Assembly: GCA_963971425.1 (NCBI GenBank)
Contig: OZ020519.1
Location: 8,324,028 to 8,388,027 of the forward strand
Source of the DNA: Bryoerythrophyllum caledonicum
Taxonomy: Eukaryota; Streptophyta; Bryopsida; Pottiales; Pottiaceae
Reading direction: 5' to 3'
Length of the DNA: 64,000 nt
Position numbers and translations under genes: made by a program. Under the pieces are notes generated by a model that did not search any database, was not told where the DNA came from, and was given only the letters and a program-made list of their open reading frames with translations. Numbering within the stretch: position 1 is the first letter of the stretch; each line of letters begins with the position of its first letter. Below are positions 11,778 through 24,383 of the stretch, in pieces.

Positions 11778-12048
11778 GCCCAGGGCGAATTGACCCCCTT
11801 GTTGGTACTTACCCGAGGGGGCCACGAGGTGGTGGGGCCAAACATGGCCCCAATTTTGTTTTTGGATGGGGAACTATTTATAGCAGGGAGGGTACACAAT
11901 GGCATTAGACCCCAAATTTGTCAAATAAAATCCAAAAAAGCCTCTAACCCCCCCCCCCCAAATAAGAGGGACAGAAAAACGACTCCATGCAATTAAGACG
12001 GGGCCCACCTCGGGTAAGTACCAACGAGGGGGTCAATTCGCTCTGGGC
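11778..12048. mobile_element. Mutator-type MITE, copy C (271 bp)
   Basis: Flanked by the perfect 9-bp repeat CATTTATTG at 11769-11777 and 12049-12057. The ends read GCCCAGGGCGAATTGACCCC and, inverted, GCCCAGAGCGAATTGACCCC. Inside, ACGAGGTGGTGGGGCCAA, AATTTTGTTTTTGGATGGGG, GCCTCTAACCCCC and CATGCAATTAAGACGGG are shared with copies A and B, so the body is the same family although the outer tips differ. Confidence 0.88.
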
Positions 12049-12299
12049 CATTTATTGCAATTGCCATCCATTCTTGACAATTCGCTAGTAGAATGATACA
12101 AGGAAAACCATGGTTGATACAAATACGCAAAAGATGATTTAACCCCTAAACACCAAACTCCCGAGGTAGCTTCTAGTGATTTTGGGTAGCTTACAAAGGT
12201 GTCAAACTTAGATCATGAATCTATTGAATTATATTGGAGATGTGGTTAGGAATATCTTTGTGAGGGAAAACAAAATCCGAAAATAAAGGCACAAAACTA

Positions 12300-12608
12300 C
12301 AGCTATTAAGGTAGAGGCACCCAATTCCGATCACTTGAGCCAGTTCGGGACTCAAATGACATTGTATGTCAAAAACATTTATGTAGAAAGATGTGGAGTT
12401 AGGAATGAAACTCAACAAATATTTTTTCAAATTTATTCTCAAATATTTGGAATTGATATAGAATTTAAAAGCCCAAAAACCACCAGAGCCCATAATCAAA
12501 ACTGTAGAGTAGGTGAGATTTGGTGCCCATCTTTGCCCAATGCCAATAAGTGAGAGTGAGTAAAAGAGAGAAGACATGCCATGGATAACCAACTTATGGA
12601 GGGTGCTC
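12300..12608 (-). repeat. 310-bp dispersed repeat, copy 2 (inverted)
   Basis: Reverse complement of the repeat at 903-1211: begins AAGGTAGAGGCACCCAATTC and runs through ACATTGTATGTCAA and GGTGAGATTTGGTGCCC to AGACATGCCATGGATAACC. The 160-codon minus-strand frame across it is not shared as an open frame by the other copies and is taken as chance. Confidence 0.75.
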
Positions 12609-12881
12609 CCGCCACCTAGCCCTAAACTTTCAAGGCTATTTTCATTTGCATTCAAATTACTCCATGTTATAGGGTTGACTCTCTTCTCTTCATTGATGTT
12701 CAACTTAGTCCTTGCTTATAATATGAAAAACTTTCAAGAAGTTTTTGGTGAATATTTCTAAAAGCCTAGATCAAGGTACTACATAATGTGTGTGACTACT
12801 CTTGCCTAAAGTCTATAGTCATCAATCTAGTGGCGGAACAAATAGAGGAAGAAGAGTGACATTGGCTTTAAGTGAACCATG

Positions 12882-13122
12882 GAGGAATGACCCCCTTGTT
12901 ACCCCCAAGGAGATGGATGAGGGGTCATCTCCCTCCCAACACTTTAGTGACCAGATATTAGGTTTCAAGGTTCATAGAGCAAAGTATGAGTTCAGGACCT
13001 ATCATTTAGGATTTTGAATTTTAGATATGGGCTTGAATGGGATTATGGGAATGGAGAGAGGGATATCTTCATCCATCTCCATCCATTCTCTTAGGGGTCA
13101 CCGGAGGGTTATTCCACCCTGA
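12882..13122. mobile_element. Possible MITE with imperfect inverted ends
   Basis: GGAATGACCCCCTTG and AAGGAGATGGATGA on the left are mirrored by CATCCATCTCCATCCATTCT, then TTAGGGGTCA and GGGTTATTCC, on the right. The arms are imperfect and no target duplication is clear. Confidence 0.4.
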
Positions 13123-13930
13123 CCCTTAGAGTGACTTGCACAAAGAAAGAGTCTATTTGAAACATCGCTATAGTCAACTACTTTTACGACAACCTTGTTT
13201 GTTATGCCTGTTATATATAGATCATGCCATTTCTAGTGGCTATAATAATAGAAAGGGTGGATAATGAATGTTATAGCAAGTGTTGCTATAGCCAAGAGAG
13301 AGGGTTTGTTTTTGACCCAAGTTTACTGTTCTAATGAAACTATCAAATGCTTCTGTAAAGAGAGTTGATTGTACTACTTAGGTCACCAAGACCTAAATAG
13401 TGTATGCCCTTTACTACCTCATCTCAAACATAAACTCTACGTAACCCAAGGAAAAAAAAGTAACTCATGTGTGCAAAAGTGCAAGGTGGAACAAATACAC
13501 TTTATTCCAAAAACCAGAATTCTTCTTCTTTCTGTTACTACTCACAAGATTACAAGATTTTGACAGGTTTTCACAATGTTTGACAGGTGGACAATGATTA
13601 GTTTTCAGATCCCAAAATTTTAACCTTATCGCTTGTGCCAGAACAATTTGAGGATTTTTAAAAAATAGAGCAAATTAGAATTGGACACGAACTATTGTAC
13701 TTCAGGTGGCAGCCTATGAGAGCCTAGGATTTTCATCATTCTAGAAGGTTCTTGTTTTCTGCACCCAATTGTTGGGTGCTCTACAACCCCAAAAACTAAA
13801 ATTAAATAAATGTGCTCCAAGTTTGCTGCGGGGCAGCCAATCCCAAAATCAATTTCTGAAAACTGGCAGAAATGCTACAACATGTACTTTGAAGGAGTTT
13901 GGTAAACTATTCAAACATTTAACCCCTTAA
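13123..13930. other. AT-rich intergenic DNA, nothing recognised
   Basis: No reading frame, RNA gene or repeat I can name. Confidence 0.4.
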
Positions 13931-14620
13931 CCCCGAAGGTACCATGACAGTTTCACACTAAAAACATTTCAAAATAGTTGGATTCTAGTGCATTGAATAA
14001 AGAAGGAAACAAAAACTTTCATTTCTAGTTTTGACCGTAGGATCTCAAATAAGACTTATTCAATAACATACTCACAAAACTTCATAAACTTTGACCGCAC
14101 AGATTGAAAGATTATAGTGTTTAAAGTCAAACAAATGGTTCATTTTCTTCCCTGCGTTTAGTGGATAGCAAACTATGACTTCACTTGGTGTCAAATTTTG
14201 GCACTACACAAGGTCAAAATCCATTACCATCGTGTTAAGCATGATGTTATTTCCTTACACGCCAAATTTTAGAGGTAGAGTAGGGGTGTAGCATATTCAA
14301 AACAATTGTGCAAGGAGTGGTTTGACCGTATGAAGGGAAAAAATATTACTTGTTAGTATTGAGAATCTCACATTCAATAGAGTGTCCTAGCAAAAGTTTT
14401 TGGAGGTGCCCGAAGTGCCCGCTCTCCCCATTTGAAATTCAAAACCCTATACTATAACTTTTTTATTATATGTCGGTTCTAGAAAAAATTGTTCTCCTAC
14501 CGAGGTCTTAGTAATGTCCTACTACAGTAAAAATTTCAAAGTGGAATGTTGGAAATTGACACCACAAGAACCTGACCAAACTTTCAAAAAGCCCACTTTT
14601 GACATTTGGTCCTTTAAGGG
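13931..14620 (+). mobile_element. TTAA-flanked element, copy 3 (690 bp)
   Basis: Between TTAA at 13927-13930 and 14621-14624, with ends CCCCGAAGGTACC and GGTCCTTTAAGGG. The body parallels 2441-3842 (GACCGTAGGATCT, CATAAACTTTGACC, CCCTGCGTTTAGTGG, CAAAACAATTGTGCAAGGAG) but lacks a middle section. No coding capacity. Confidence 0.65.
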
Positions 14621-15103
14621 TTAAAGACCATTTCCCCTTGGGAGACGTTTTTCAATTCATGCAGGTTTGTGTGGTCTCGATATTGATCATGAATTTATGG
14701 ATTTTATTAATGAAGATGCGGCATAGTAGTAGCTTTGTGCAAAAAAAATTTTTTGTCACAGTGAACCTTTAAAAAGAAAGTTGTGCTACTCTAAGTGCAA
14801 AACTAAGGACTCCGAGTAGCTCCAAAATTTTGCTAGAAGTTTGAGTTGTAAATAAGATTTTCATACATATAAAGAATATTACTTTTTTAAAGATGTCAAA
14901 AAAAGAATTCTTTAGTGTAAAAATCATTTAAACTCAAGTCAAACATTTTCATACATTGTTGAGCAAGGGGAAAAAATGTTTTCTTGCATATCAAACACTA
15001 TGATCTTTATATCTGTGCACTAGATTGCAATTCAAAATATAGCATGTTCATATTGAATTCTATTTAATGATCTTACGCTTGATAGTCCAAAATTTGACTT
15101 TAA

Positions 15104-16052
15104 CCCCTGAATGGAAAAAGTCCCAAGGTGGGTTTTTGCAAATCTCGGGCAAGTTCCCGCCGTTGCAATTTATATTTGCAATTCTTAAATTTTTTTTACA
15201 GAGATGAAAAATAACAAGAGGTACATGGGAGTATAATTTTTATTCTCATCAAACTTATAGAAAAAAAGTGATGCCATCTCAAAGAAAAAATTGTGGAGTG
15301 TAGGCATGTCGAGCAATTCCAAAAACTTTTGCTCCGTTACTCTATTAGATGTGAGATTTTCAATACTAGCAAAACATACGATTTCCTTTCATTTTCTTAG
15401 CAAAAACATTTCTTGTCTATAGTGGGAAAATGCATTTTATCCCAAGTCAAACATTATCACACATTCCCACACATTGTCAGGCAAGGACCCAGAAAAAAAT
15501 CTTCTTTTCCACATAAAACTTAGAAATCTTCATACTTCTTACTTTTTATTTTTTCTACTACAACATGTGGTGTAAACCTTCTTATTGGCTATTTGGAAAA
15601 TGAGGTTAATCCATTCAGATAAAACATGATGAGTTCACAAAATAAACAAAACGTGAATTGGCACTTTTTGAACCTCTACTCCTTGCGGATTGTTTTGAAT
15701 ATACTACACCCCTTCTCTACCTCTAGAAACTGGTGTGTAAGGAGCTAATATGGGGATCAACATGATGGTATGTGTGGTGCAAAATTTTGACACCAAGTGA
15801 AGTCAGAGTCTCTTGATCCCTTCATCACAAGGAAAAAAATGAATCGTTTTATCTACTTCAAACACTATAATATTTCAATTTATGCGGTCAAAGTAAATGA
15901 AATTTTATGAGTATGTTTTTTGATAAGTCTTAATTGAGATCCTAGGGTTAAAAATTTTAAAAAAATGTTTTTGTTTTCTTCACTTCTCATTGCACTAGAA
16001 TCCAACTATATTGAAGTGTTTTTGGTGGGAAATTGTCAAGGAGATTTAGGGG
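15104..16052 (-). mobile_element. TTAA-flanked element, copy 4 (949 bp, inverted)
   Basis: Between TTAA at 15100-15103 and 16053-16056, with ends CCCCTGAATGG and GATTTAGGGG. It carries the same landmarks as 2441-3842 in reverse order and strand (CAAGTCAAACATT, CCTCTACTCCTTGC, AAAATGAATCG). A further family end, GGTCCTTTAGGGGTTAA, lies at 16122-16138. Confidence 0.65.
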
Positions 16053-16411
16053 TTAATATGTGGTTTTACGCCTCTCTTTAACTATGGCAATTTTGGACTT
16101 GTTTTGGAGCAAAATTGGAGTGGTCCTTTAGGGGTTAATATACGGAGATAACTACAAGATACCACGCAATACATGTGACATACATATGTGTTACCCATAG
16201 ATACCCATGTGATGCCCGTGGATATCATTTGACAAGGTGGCTAAATACTTATGATGCTAGTCAACATTCTTGCTAAATTTCATAATTCTTTTCAATTTTT
16301 CACAATATATTGGTAGCAACCATGCTTTTCTTGTAGCTCTTAAACTAAATTTAGCCCATATTGGAAATGTTGTTGCAAGGGCTTTTCACTACACCCATTT
16401 TTTTAATAGTG

Positions 16412-16720
16412 TGCACTTACTATCTCTTTATGCAAGGTTATATAATGCTACATATCCTTTAAAGGACCAAGGCATTTTAGAAGAATCTCTACTCCATTGA
16501 TTAGAAATTGGCAAGATTAAATTTTTGAGAATGTAATCGTAGGATCTTCTTCTAAACTTATATGAGATAATCTCGTGAATAATTTGTACATTTTGACCAT
16601 ACATATTGAACAATAATTGTAGTTGAAAAAATAAAATTGTCCCCCAAACGGACACTTGGTCCTTTAGGGATTAAATAGCTTGCATTTACTATCTAGTTAT
16701 GCAAGGTTATATAATGCTAC
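16412..16720. repeat. 40-bp direct duplication flanking a short TTAA-family fragment
   Basis: Positions 16412-16451 and 16681-16720 match at 37 of 40 bases (both end TTATGCAAGGTTATATAATG plus CTAC). Between them lies a fragment with family ends CTTTAAAGGACCAAGG and CTTGGTCCTTTAGGG before TTAA at 16671-16674. The duplication is far longer than any normal target duplication. Confidence 0.6.
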
Positions 16721-19636
16721 TTGAATGGGGACTTTTTACCTTTAATATATTTAGAAATTAGAATTAGAAAATCACTTTGACGAACATGCTCGAGCTTTTG
16801 GTAGATAAAAAATAAACAATAATTTGTGGTGTATTCTCCACCAAGATTTACCCTTTAAATGTGCTATGTCACACTATATTACTTGAAATGGCTATGATTT
16901 TTTCTTACTTTTGAAGAGGATTTTATTGAGAGCACATCTATCTATACTATTCAAAGAGGGTGATCATTGTCAATATAGTTGCTAAATATATTCATCAAGA
17001 ATAAAAGCTCATGGCATTTATAAATCATTTAGAATGTTTACACTGAACATCATATTCCGTGTAGTTTAGTTCATTGAAAGATTAAAAAAAAAGCTCTATG
17101 TAAATGTGAAAGACACCAATCTCTAAGGATGTTTTGATATATAATATATTAATAAATATTTATATCCAATGACTAGTTTTGGAATTTCAACTCTTGATAA
17201 AAAGTAGTAGTCCCATACTGCTCACTTAATATGTCATTTGAGCACATTGAGTTGTGGGGTCATAGTACACCAAGGTTACTCACTTTTGGGCAAAATCGGG
17301 GAATTCAATAAAATTTGGAATTTTTTTTTTAATATTTTGGTTGATTGGTGGGGAAAGTTAACTTGATTTACATGTGGGCCTAAATTGTTTGTTATTGAAT
17401 CCCTTCTACAAGGAAATTTTTAGGAACTCTAAATTTAAGCGGAGGTACATTGTGACACCTAAAATTTATAATTTTGAGTTCAAATTTATTTTAAAGATGA
17501 AATAATTTATCAAAAATTATGTAAACATGTAGAACCTTGTTAGCTTCTTCTACCAATCAACAAAAGTGTAAAAATACATATTTTCAAATTTCTATTGAAC
17601 TCCTCATTTTAGAGAATAAAACTAAATATTGATTACAAATGGGAAATTGCCCTTGGACCCTAGGATCATAGACCAATAATGTCAATAATGTAGTTATCTT
17701 CATTTATGTAGCCTTAAAATAAATTTGTTCTGAATATCAAAAGTGGGGTACCTTAGTGTACTTATACCATGCCGTATAACAAACTAACACTTTATTCATG
17801 CCAAATTCCTTTGGAGACCAAAATCAACAGTAAATCTTTATTAACTCAATATTTATTTTTTTAATTAACACCAAAGTCATCATTTAACAAGTGTACAAAA
17901 AAATTGTAGAGAATTTGTTACCTTGAGTGTGCGAAAGATGAAAAAAAATAATAGAGAGCCATGTCAAATTTTGAATCTCTTATAATGTTTGGAAAGTTTA
18001 GTTACATTTATTTATACCAAATGTAAGAGATGTTGTCTTTTTTGTATTTGTGAATACATGACTATACCAATATTCTGAAAATCTTTTGAAGTTTGTTCTT
18101 CCTTATGTTTAAATGTTTTTCTATTGTGGTGTTATTACATGGTGGATGTATATTCTAAGGATGGTAGAACATGTATAAATTTATCCTCTAAAGAATAATG
18201 CAATAATTTCTTTTGTTTTTATTAATCTCTATTACATCTATGCGATGTCTTGTTAGAAGTGGAGATTTCGCAGCAAGGATTTGAAGAACGTATGGTAAGT
18301 TTCATTTCAGTTACAAATTGAACGTGATGTGATACAAGCCAAAATCATATAAGACAAAGTCATTATTGTACCACAATGTTTCGTGCTCATCACATCACAA
18401 CTCTTGTGATCTAATGTGTTACACGAAACAGTCAATGAAGACCATTTCAATGTACGGAGGTGTTTTCAAAGTTTCGGTAGGTTCCTAAAAAATAAGCTGA
18501 AGTAAGAAGTTACTGAGAAAAGGCATACGTTTTACTGAATGACAGGTCCCTGCAATTTCTACTTTGTTCAGGTATTTCTGAAGTGTTTTTAGAATATCCA
18601 CACATGCTGGCACTGTAAGTATAAGATTCCATTTCAATACTAACATACTTGACGTGATGTTCATTTTGAGCATGTTTATATGTCCATTACACAAAACTAC
18701 AAGTGCTTGCAATGAAAAGTGTCCGCCAATCTAGAACATTTGATTGCAAATACACATTTGCTCCAATACGTAGTTAATTTCACATATAACCAGCTCATAT
18801 AAAATACCGTCATGTTTCACTCCTGCAGGACACAATAAACTTCGAATATTACCCTTGAATGTGGCGCTGCAGGAACAATCAGCAGACAGGACAGGACTCT
18901 TCAAAACTTGGTCCCTTACGCACGCATCCATGGCCTTTACTGACAAAGAAACCACTTCAAGTCTCAGTCCCTTGCGCCTGCACGACCATTACTGACAAAG
19001 ATAACTTTTCGTTCACGCGCCAACAGCAATGTCAGTACGGTCCCCAATGATCCCACTCATATTACACTCAACAGGATGGCAACCAGCTCAGAAAACACCC
19101 AAAGAAACTAAAGAAGAAAGCGACAACATAACAAGAAAAGAACTCACTTCTACAACTCATAACTTAAAAGTAACGCACAAGACAGGGAATGTGCACAAGA
19201 CAGGGAATGTACGACTTGACCCGATCATTAAACCCAATCAGAAAACGAAGGCCATGATAGGAATTATCCCAAACGCAGGAAGTGAAAGGAGTAGTTACAC
19301 AAGCATACGAAGGAGAGAAAGGTGTGGTGACCAGGTTCGTTGACATACTGCTACTACGATTAAAGATTTTACACGTCAAATGACATATCTAGACAAATAA
19401 GGATTCAGAACACGGTACGTATGACTTAGTCCGATGACCAAAAAAAGGCCATGATATTGATAACGAAAAATCCCAGATAAACTTGCTTACGAAGCAAGTG
19501 AAAGGAGAGATGGCATCGATACACAAGCTCTCAGACTACAGGCCAATAAGCTACCCAGTTCTGTCGCACTAGGCAAATTCTCAGAGAGATTTGCACGAGT
19601 GTGATGGTGCTAGAAGTGCTCTAAACTCACAGGAAC
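16721..19636. other. AT-rich intergenic DNA grading into the 3' flank of RPS25
   Basis: No gene recognised from 16721 to about 18230. From about 19000 the base composition rises and the stretch next to 19637 is probably the 3' UTR of the minus-strand RPS25 gene; ACAAGACAGGGAATGT is repeated in tandem at 19187-19210. Confidence 0.4.
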
Positions 19637-20835
19637 TTAAGTGTTGGTGGCCCTGGTGTAAATCTGCTGGTTGGCATGTGCGGCAACCAGTCTGATGGTA
19701 CCTTTCGCCATCAATTCCTTGATAGCCTTCCTCGCCAAAGACCCGGTAATCTGCATATCACACTCACTAATCAAACAAAAGTCTCGAAAAGTATATTATA
19801 CCTCACCAAAGCTCTCAAGCAGTCACATAGTTTTTAGAAATGAGAAACGGAAATCAAAATAAAAAGAGTGGGAGCTATCCAAAAAATATCTGCCCGCAGT
19901 TTTCAGCATCAATTTATGCTGTAGAGAAATATAAAATCAATTTGAAAATTATATTAGGGCATCCAACAACAGAGAAATTTAAACATAATACTTACACGCA
20001 GACGGTCAGACAACACGGACGGAGTCACCAACTTGAACTTGGGCACCTCCGACAGCAACTTGTCATAAGTCGCCTGGTCGAACAGGACCATGTTGTTCAC
20101 CTTCTCCTTTTGCTTTCCCTTGCTCCACTTCTGCAAACCCCAGAACCATACCAACACTCAAAAACCCGTCTCCCATACCAAAACCAAGCCCCGAAAACTT
20201 AACCACATTCAAGTCCCATCTACGACCATCGCCAGACCCCGGGAACTCTAACCCTTGAACGTCAGGAAGTCACATTACTCTACATATATAGTGTCGTATT
20301 TCAACATGATAAGGTTCACATATTGAAACGACCTTCAAATGAAAGATGTTACTTGAACAATCTTCAATCCAAAGGAGTAGGTCATGCTAAGCTTTTACGG
20401 ATTTTTTGTATTCTACAGAGTAAAAAAGTGACTGTATATTCAGTTCCAGACTGAAACCACATCCGAAACCCCGTCTTCCACACAAACCAAATCAAACCAC
20501 AGAACAGAGAAGACATTGGCGAACTCGACTTCTTCCGAAAACCCTAAAACCATTCAAACCCCGTCTCACACCAGACCAAACCCTAACGACGTCTAAAACC
20601 CCCGACTCCAACACCAGGCCAAACCACAGAAACAGAGAGGATCCGCCACACGAACTCACCTTCTTCTTCTGCTTGCCACCGCCGGTGCTCTTGGCGGGCT
20701 TGGTCGAAGCTGGCGTCTCCTTCTTCTTGGGAGCCTGTTTTTGCACGCGAGAATGAATCGATTTAGAACCAGGAAAAAGCGACAAGGAGAGAAAAGGATG
20801 AAGCAACTAAGAGAGAGCGTGGGCGCGCTTACCAT
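19637..20835 (-). CDS. RPS25: 40S ribosomal protein S25 (eS25)
   Basis: Small-subunit ribosomal protein that contacts tRNA near the decoding site. Four exons, complement(19637..19750, 19996..20130, 20660..20734, 20833..20835), encode 108 aa, the usual plant length. Exon 1 is the bare ATG, directly followed by GTAAGC. Exon 2 gives the Lys-rich N terminus ([15 protein letters not shown]...GGGKQKKK), exon 3 the core ([43 protein letters not shown]) and exon 4 the end ([30 protein letters not shown], stop). All joins keep frame. Every conserved block of the family is present, so the gene looks intact. Two telo-boxes lie in the second intron, as expected for a ribosomal protein gene. Confidence 0.95.
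20539..20586. promoter_or_regulatory. Two telo-box motifs in RPS25 intron 2
   Basis: AAACCCTAA occurs at 20539-20547 and 20578-20586. Telo-boxes near the 5' end of plant ribosomal protein and translation genes support coordinated expression in dividing cells; their role here is inferred from position only. Confidence 0.5.
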
Positions 20836-21397
20836 GGTGCGAGATGGCGATGGCAACGGTGCGAGGAGGACGGAGTCGAAGAAGAGCGCGAGGTGAAAAG
20901 GAAGAACCGATTGGGAACTCTGCCCTAATGAAGCAAAGCAAACCCTCGCTCGCCCTAATTTATGGATGAATGAAAAATAATCTAGATGAATTAATATGGA
21001 TAGAGATGTATTGAGGTGGATGATGTTCGTTGGATGATGTGGATGATAGATGAAGGTGGATGATAACTGTCTTTGGATGATAAATGGATTATAAACGTCG
21101 ATGTGTGTTTTATGGATGATATCTCTCTGTGATTGAGTAGTGGATGACATTCATCCGTTTCTCTCGTCGGCAATGTAACTTCTGTGTTTCGCTGCATTGT
21201 TGGGGATGAATAGTATTGTGGATTATATATTGGATGGATGATGGTGGATGAGTACTGATAGGTCAATTTTTTTTTTTTTAAGATGTAAAGAAAATCGGTG
21301 TAAGATTAAGTAAAGTATAAGTTTTTTACTTTCACGTATAAGATTATTTACGGTTATGTACTAGACTATTTTAATGCGTGATTCTTTTTAATATATT
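20836..21397. other. RPS25 upstream region with GGATGAT repeats
   Basis: Positions 20836-20950 are probably RPS25 5' UTR and promoter. From 20965 to 21255 GGATGATG and TGGATGAT units recur irregularly (at least ten times), a low-complexity tract between the promoter and the next MITE. Confidence 0.5.
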
Positions 21398-21724
21398 AGA
21401 GTTTTTTGGAAAATAGAGGATCTTTCACCTTGAATCTTATGGTCTTCTGTTAGTAACTTGGACCACATGCACATGGTGACTTGGCTTGGGAAAGGTGTGG
21501 GGGAACCGCCGGTCAATTTCTTGGGAACTTGGGGTACTACGGGGGAGCTTTAGCTTGCATGGGATAGGGCCCAAGAGCATTGATTGCCATGCATTTCATT
21601 GGTGCGGAAAAAGAGAGAATGAGATTTTCGGAAGTCTATTCTCTTGCATTAAAAAAAAATCATCCTATTTAGCACCATATTCCTACGACCTTTCCTCTTC
21701 GGAAAGCACTTTCAAGAAAACTCA
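21398..21724 (+). mobile_element. AGAGTTTT-ended MITE, copy 1 (327 bp)
   Basis: Ends AGAGTTTTTTGG and CACTTTCAAGAAAACTC are inverted. The body (GACCACATGCACATGGTGAC, GGGAAAGGTGTGGG, AAGAGCATTGATTGCCATGC) is shared with 29936-30544 (inverted, with an insert) and 53197-53523. ATT stands on both sides of all three copies. No coding capacity. Confidence 0.8.
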
Positions 21725-22018
21725 ATTACTTTGAAAATCTACTGCATCTTTTTAGAATTCTTCTTTAATGGCAAGAAAGACAAAAAATATATAGATATAT
21801 ATAAATTAGCGGTAGATGAAGAAGCTTAATATTTGGAATTAAAAGAAGAATATATGTATACCCAAAATATTATTTTTGTATATGATATATTAATACATTT
21901 TATAGATTGTACAAATGTTAATGCGTCTCTTTAGTTTTGGAATTATTAGAGATGTTATCATGATAGCAAAATGTTGTGTCCCTTGTACATCGTAAATAAG
22001 AGATATTTTTTTGGATTT

Positions 22019-22587
22019 TTTACCTATATAGTAGGCGACAGTCTATCCGTCCGCCCCTCCCGGTCACGTGACTTTTGGAATTGCCATTTGAATCAAATGT
22101 GCCTTTTGAATTGAATGTGAACTTTGAAAGAACCCTCCATATGTGCCCTTTGGAGGAATCCTTTATAGTGCCCTTTCATTCAAATTTGGCTTATTGAGTT
22201 TTTAAATTGTATTATGTATCAAAAATAGAAAAATAAAACCATAATTTCCAACATATTGAAACTACACAATATACTACTTTGGGTACATAAAATAAATGAT
22301 AGTTATCTAAAGACAATCACACGTATATGAAATAAATAATGGGTATTTAAAGTGAATAGTAGGTATATATAGTACATAATGCATATATAATGGGTAATTT
22401 TTTTTTTGCATTTACATATGTTTATTTAACTTGGGATTGCCCCGGTCAGTTGATGACAACAGGGAATGTACTTGATTCGATTTAGATTCGATTTGAGCTT
22501 ATAGGTTTTAAAATACAAAACATACAAACGTAAATTTAACACACCACCCTCCGCTCTCCCCGTCGGGACGACGGATACCAACCCTAG
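22019..22587 (+). mobile_element. Non-autonomous Helitron, copy 1
   Basis: The 5' end TTTACCTATATAGTAGGCG matches the 5' end of copy 2 (TCTACCTATATAAAAGGCG), and the 3' end carries a GC hairpin (CGTCGGGACGACGG) followed by CTAG, then T. A TC start, a subterminal hairpin and a CTRR end without target duplication define Helitrons; here the first C of TC reads T. About 110 bp before the 3' end are shared in inverted form with copy 2. No Rep/helicase is encoded. Confidence 0.75.
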
Positions 22588-22898
22588 TTTAATATAATAA
22601 CACAAGCTACACTCATAATGATACTGGTGTTTAGAAATGCTATAAATTTTTACGTTTGGTAAATATTTTTACACTTATTGAAAACTTTTACTAACAATGT
22701 TTACATTAATCCCCCTCTTTTTATATATGTAGTGTCTTTAGCACACAAATTTGATAGTTGCGCTCTTAGTGGAAGTCTTCTTTAGGAGTAAAAAGTTACA
22801 GCATTTCCAAATTAGTGAGCATGGTTACACCAAATATTGTTATCAACGTACCGTACGGATTAACTAGCTTCGACGCTTCTTTACAAAATTATTTATTA

Positions 22899-23366
22899 CT
22901 AGGCTTGGTACTTGTCGTCCCGACGAGGAGAGCGGAGGGTGGTGTGTTAAATTTACGTTTGAATGTTTTGTATTTTAAAACCTATAAGCTCAAATCAAAT
23001 CTAAATGGAAAAGTACTTGTATTTTTTGAGTGCATGTAAACGTTATCCTAGTGTAAATCCACTCCAAAAATAAAGTACTTTTGCTTTACATTTGCATTTT
23101 GATCGACTCTATGTGCACATAAGTATCACTTGCCTAATATAGGAGGAGAAAACCCTTCACATCAAGAGGTCAAAATCAAGAGTCATTAGGTTACTACCTA
23201 ATATAGGAGGAGAAAACCCTTTACATCAAGAGGTCAAAATCAAGAGTCATTAGGTTACTACCTAATATAGGAGGAGAAAACCCTTTACATCAAGAGGTCA
23301 AAATCAAGAAAGAGAGGTCACATGACCAGCAGCAGCGGACAGACTGACGCCTTTTATATAGGTAGA
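22899..23366 (-). mobile_element. Non-autonomous Helitron, copy 2 (inverted)
   Basis: On the minus strand it starts with TCTACCTATATAAAAGGCG at 23366, preceded by A, and ends CTAG at 22899, followed by T, with the hairpin CGTCGGGACGAC just before. That is the A/T insertion pattern of Helitrons. Unlike copy 1 it contains a 64-bp tandem repeat (23133-23308). Confidence 0.8.
23133..23308 (+). repeat. 64-bp tandem repeat inside a Helitron
   Basis: Units start with CCTAATATAGGAGGAGAAAA at 23133, 23197 and 23261 (2.75 copies, nearly identical). The near identity points to recent expansion. Confidence 0.9.
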
Positions 23367-24383
23367 TTTCAAAGACACAATAGGTATCACCTATATATTA
23401 CATAGGTATGACCTTTATGTTACATAGGTATGACCTTGGCATTACATGGGTATCTCCTATTCAAATTTCTTGAATTTCCAAAAAGTTTGGACATACTCCA
23501 TTGTAAATTAATTATGTACAAAATTGACCAATACGTAGGGTAGTGTACTAACGTGTTTGAAATAATTAGTTAACTAGTTGTAAAAAACTGTTGAGTGTAT
23601 AGAATCATCAAATAAACATCTCCGTAAAAAAAAGTTTATGAGTCAAAAAACCATCAAATCATATAAAATACAAAATTGTATATTATATTTGTTTCTTAGA
23701 ACCTAATGAATAACAAGATCTTAGCAATTGAAACTGCAATTATTGCAATTAATTATTCAATAAAAGGCATTATAGTAACCGAAATTTATGAAAAATTAAG
23801 TTTAAAACTTGTATGTTCAAACTTTGTCTTTCTATGAACCACCAAAACTTGCTCTCACATGGAATTAATATTTACAATGAAGTTATTTATTGATTTAAAT
23901 AAATGATATGTAGAAAGTATTTTTTCTTGGATTAAATTTAGTCACAATTATGACTTTTATTGATCCTAAAATTATGATTGAAGACAAATTAATTAATGAA
24001 AAAATTTGCAATGCATGTTGATAATTGGAAAGAAGTTATTGTAAATTCAATCTGTATCGCCATTCTCCTACACTTATGGATAGAATCGTTAATCTTGTAC
24101 TTGATATTTTTGGAAGATAATTTTGTCTTCTAGAAATCAAGCATAGACCTCCAAACTCTGGTCATTTAAATAAGGATCAATGAATTAAATAAGAATTATG
24201 TAAAAGTTTGGAAAGTCATGATACATAATATCAAACGAGCTCCATGTGATGGGCCTTGTAGATGTGATTAGCATAAACTTATAATGTAAGAATATGACAT
24301 ATTATGGAGATGTTGATTGTATTTTAATAGAGTTTCATATAATAGTTGAATAATGAAGTATTTGGAACATTCAAAAGCGTGAA
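23367..24383. other. AT-rich DNA downstream of NudC
   Basis: No gene seen. I looked here for a further NudC exon encoding the usual HPEMDF tail and found none. Confidence 0.45.

Noticed and set aside
12221-12703. 160-codon minus-strand open frame
   Set aside because: It lies on the 310-bp dispersed repeat, and the other two copies do not keep the frame open.
23133-23308. 64-bp tandem repeat considered as a CRISPR array
   Set aside because: Units are directly adjacent with no variable spacers, and the locus is plant nuclear.
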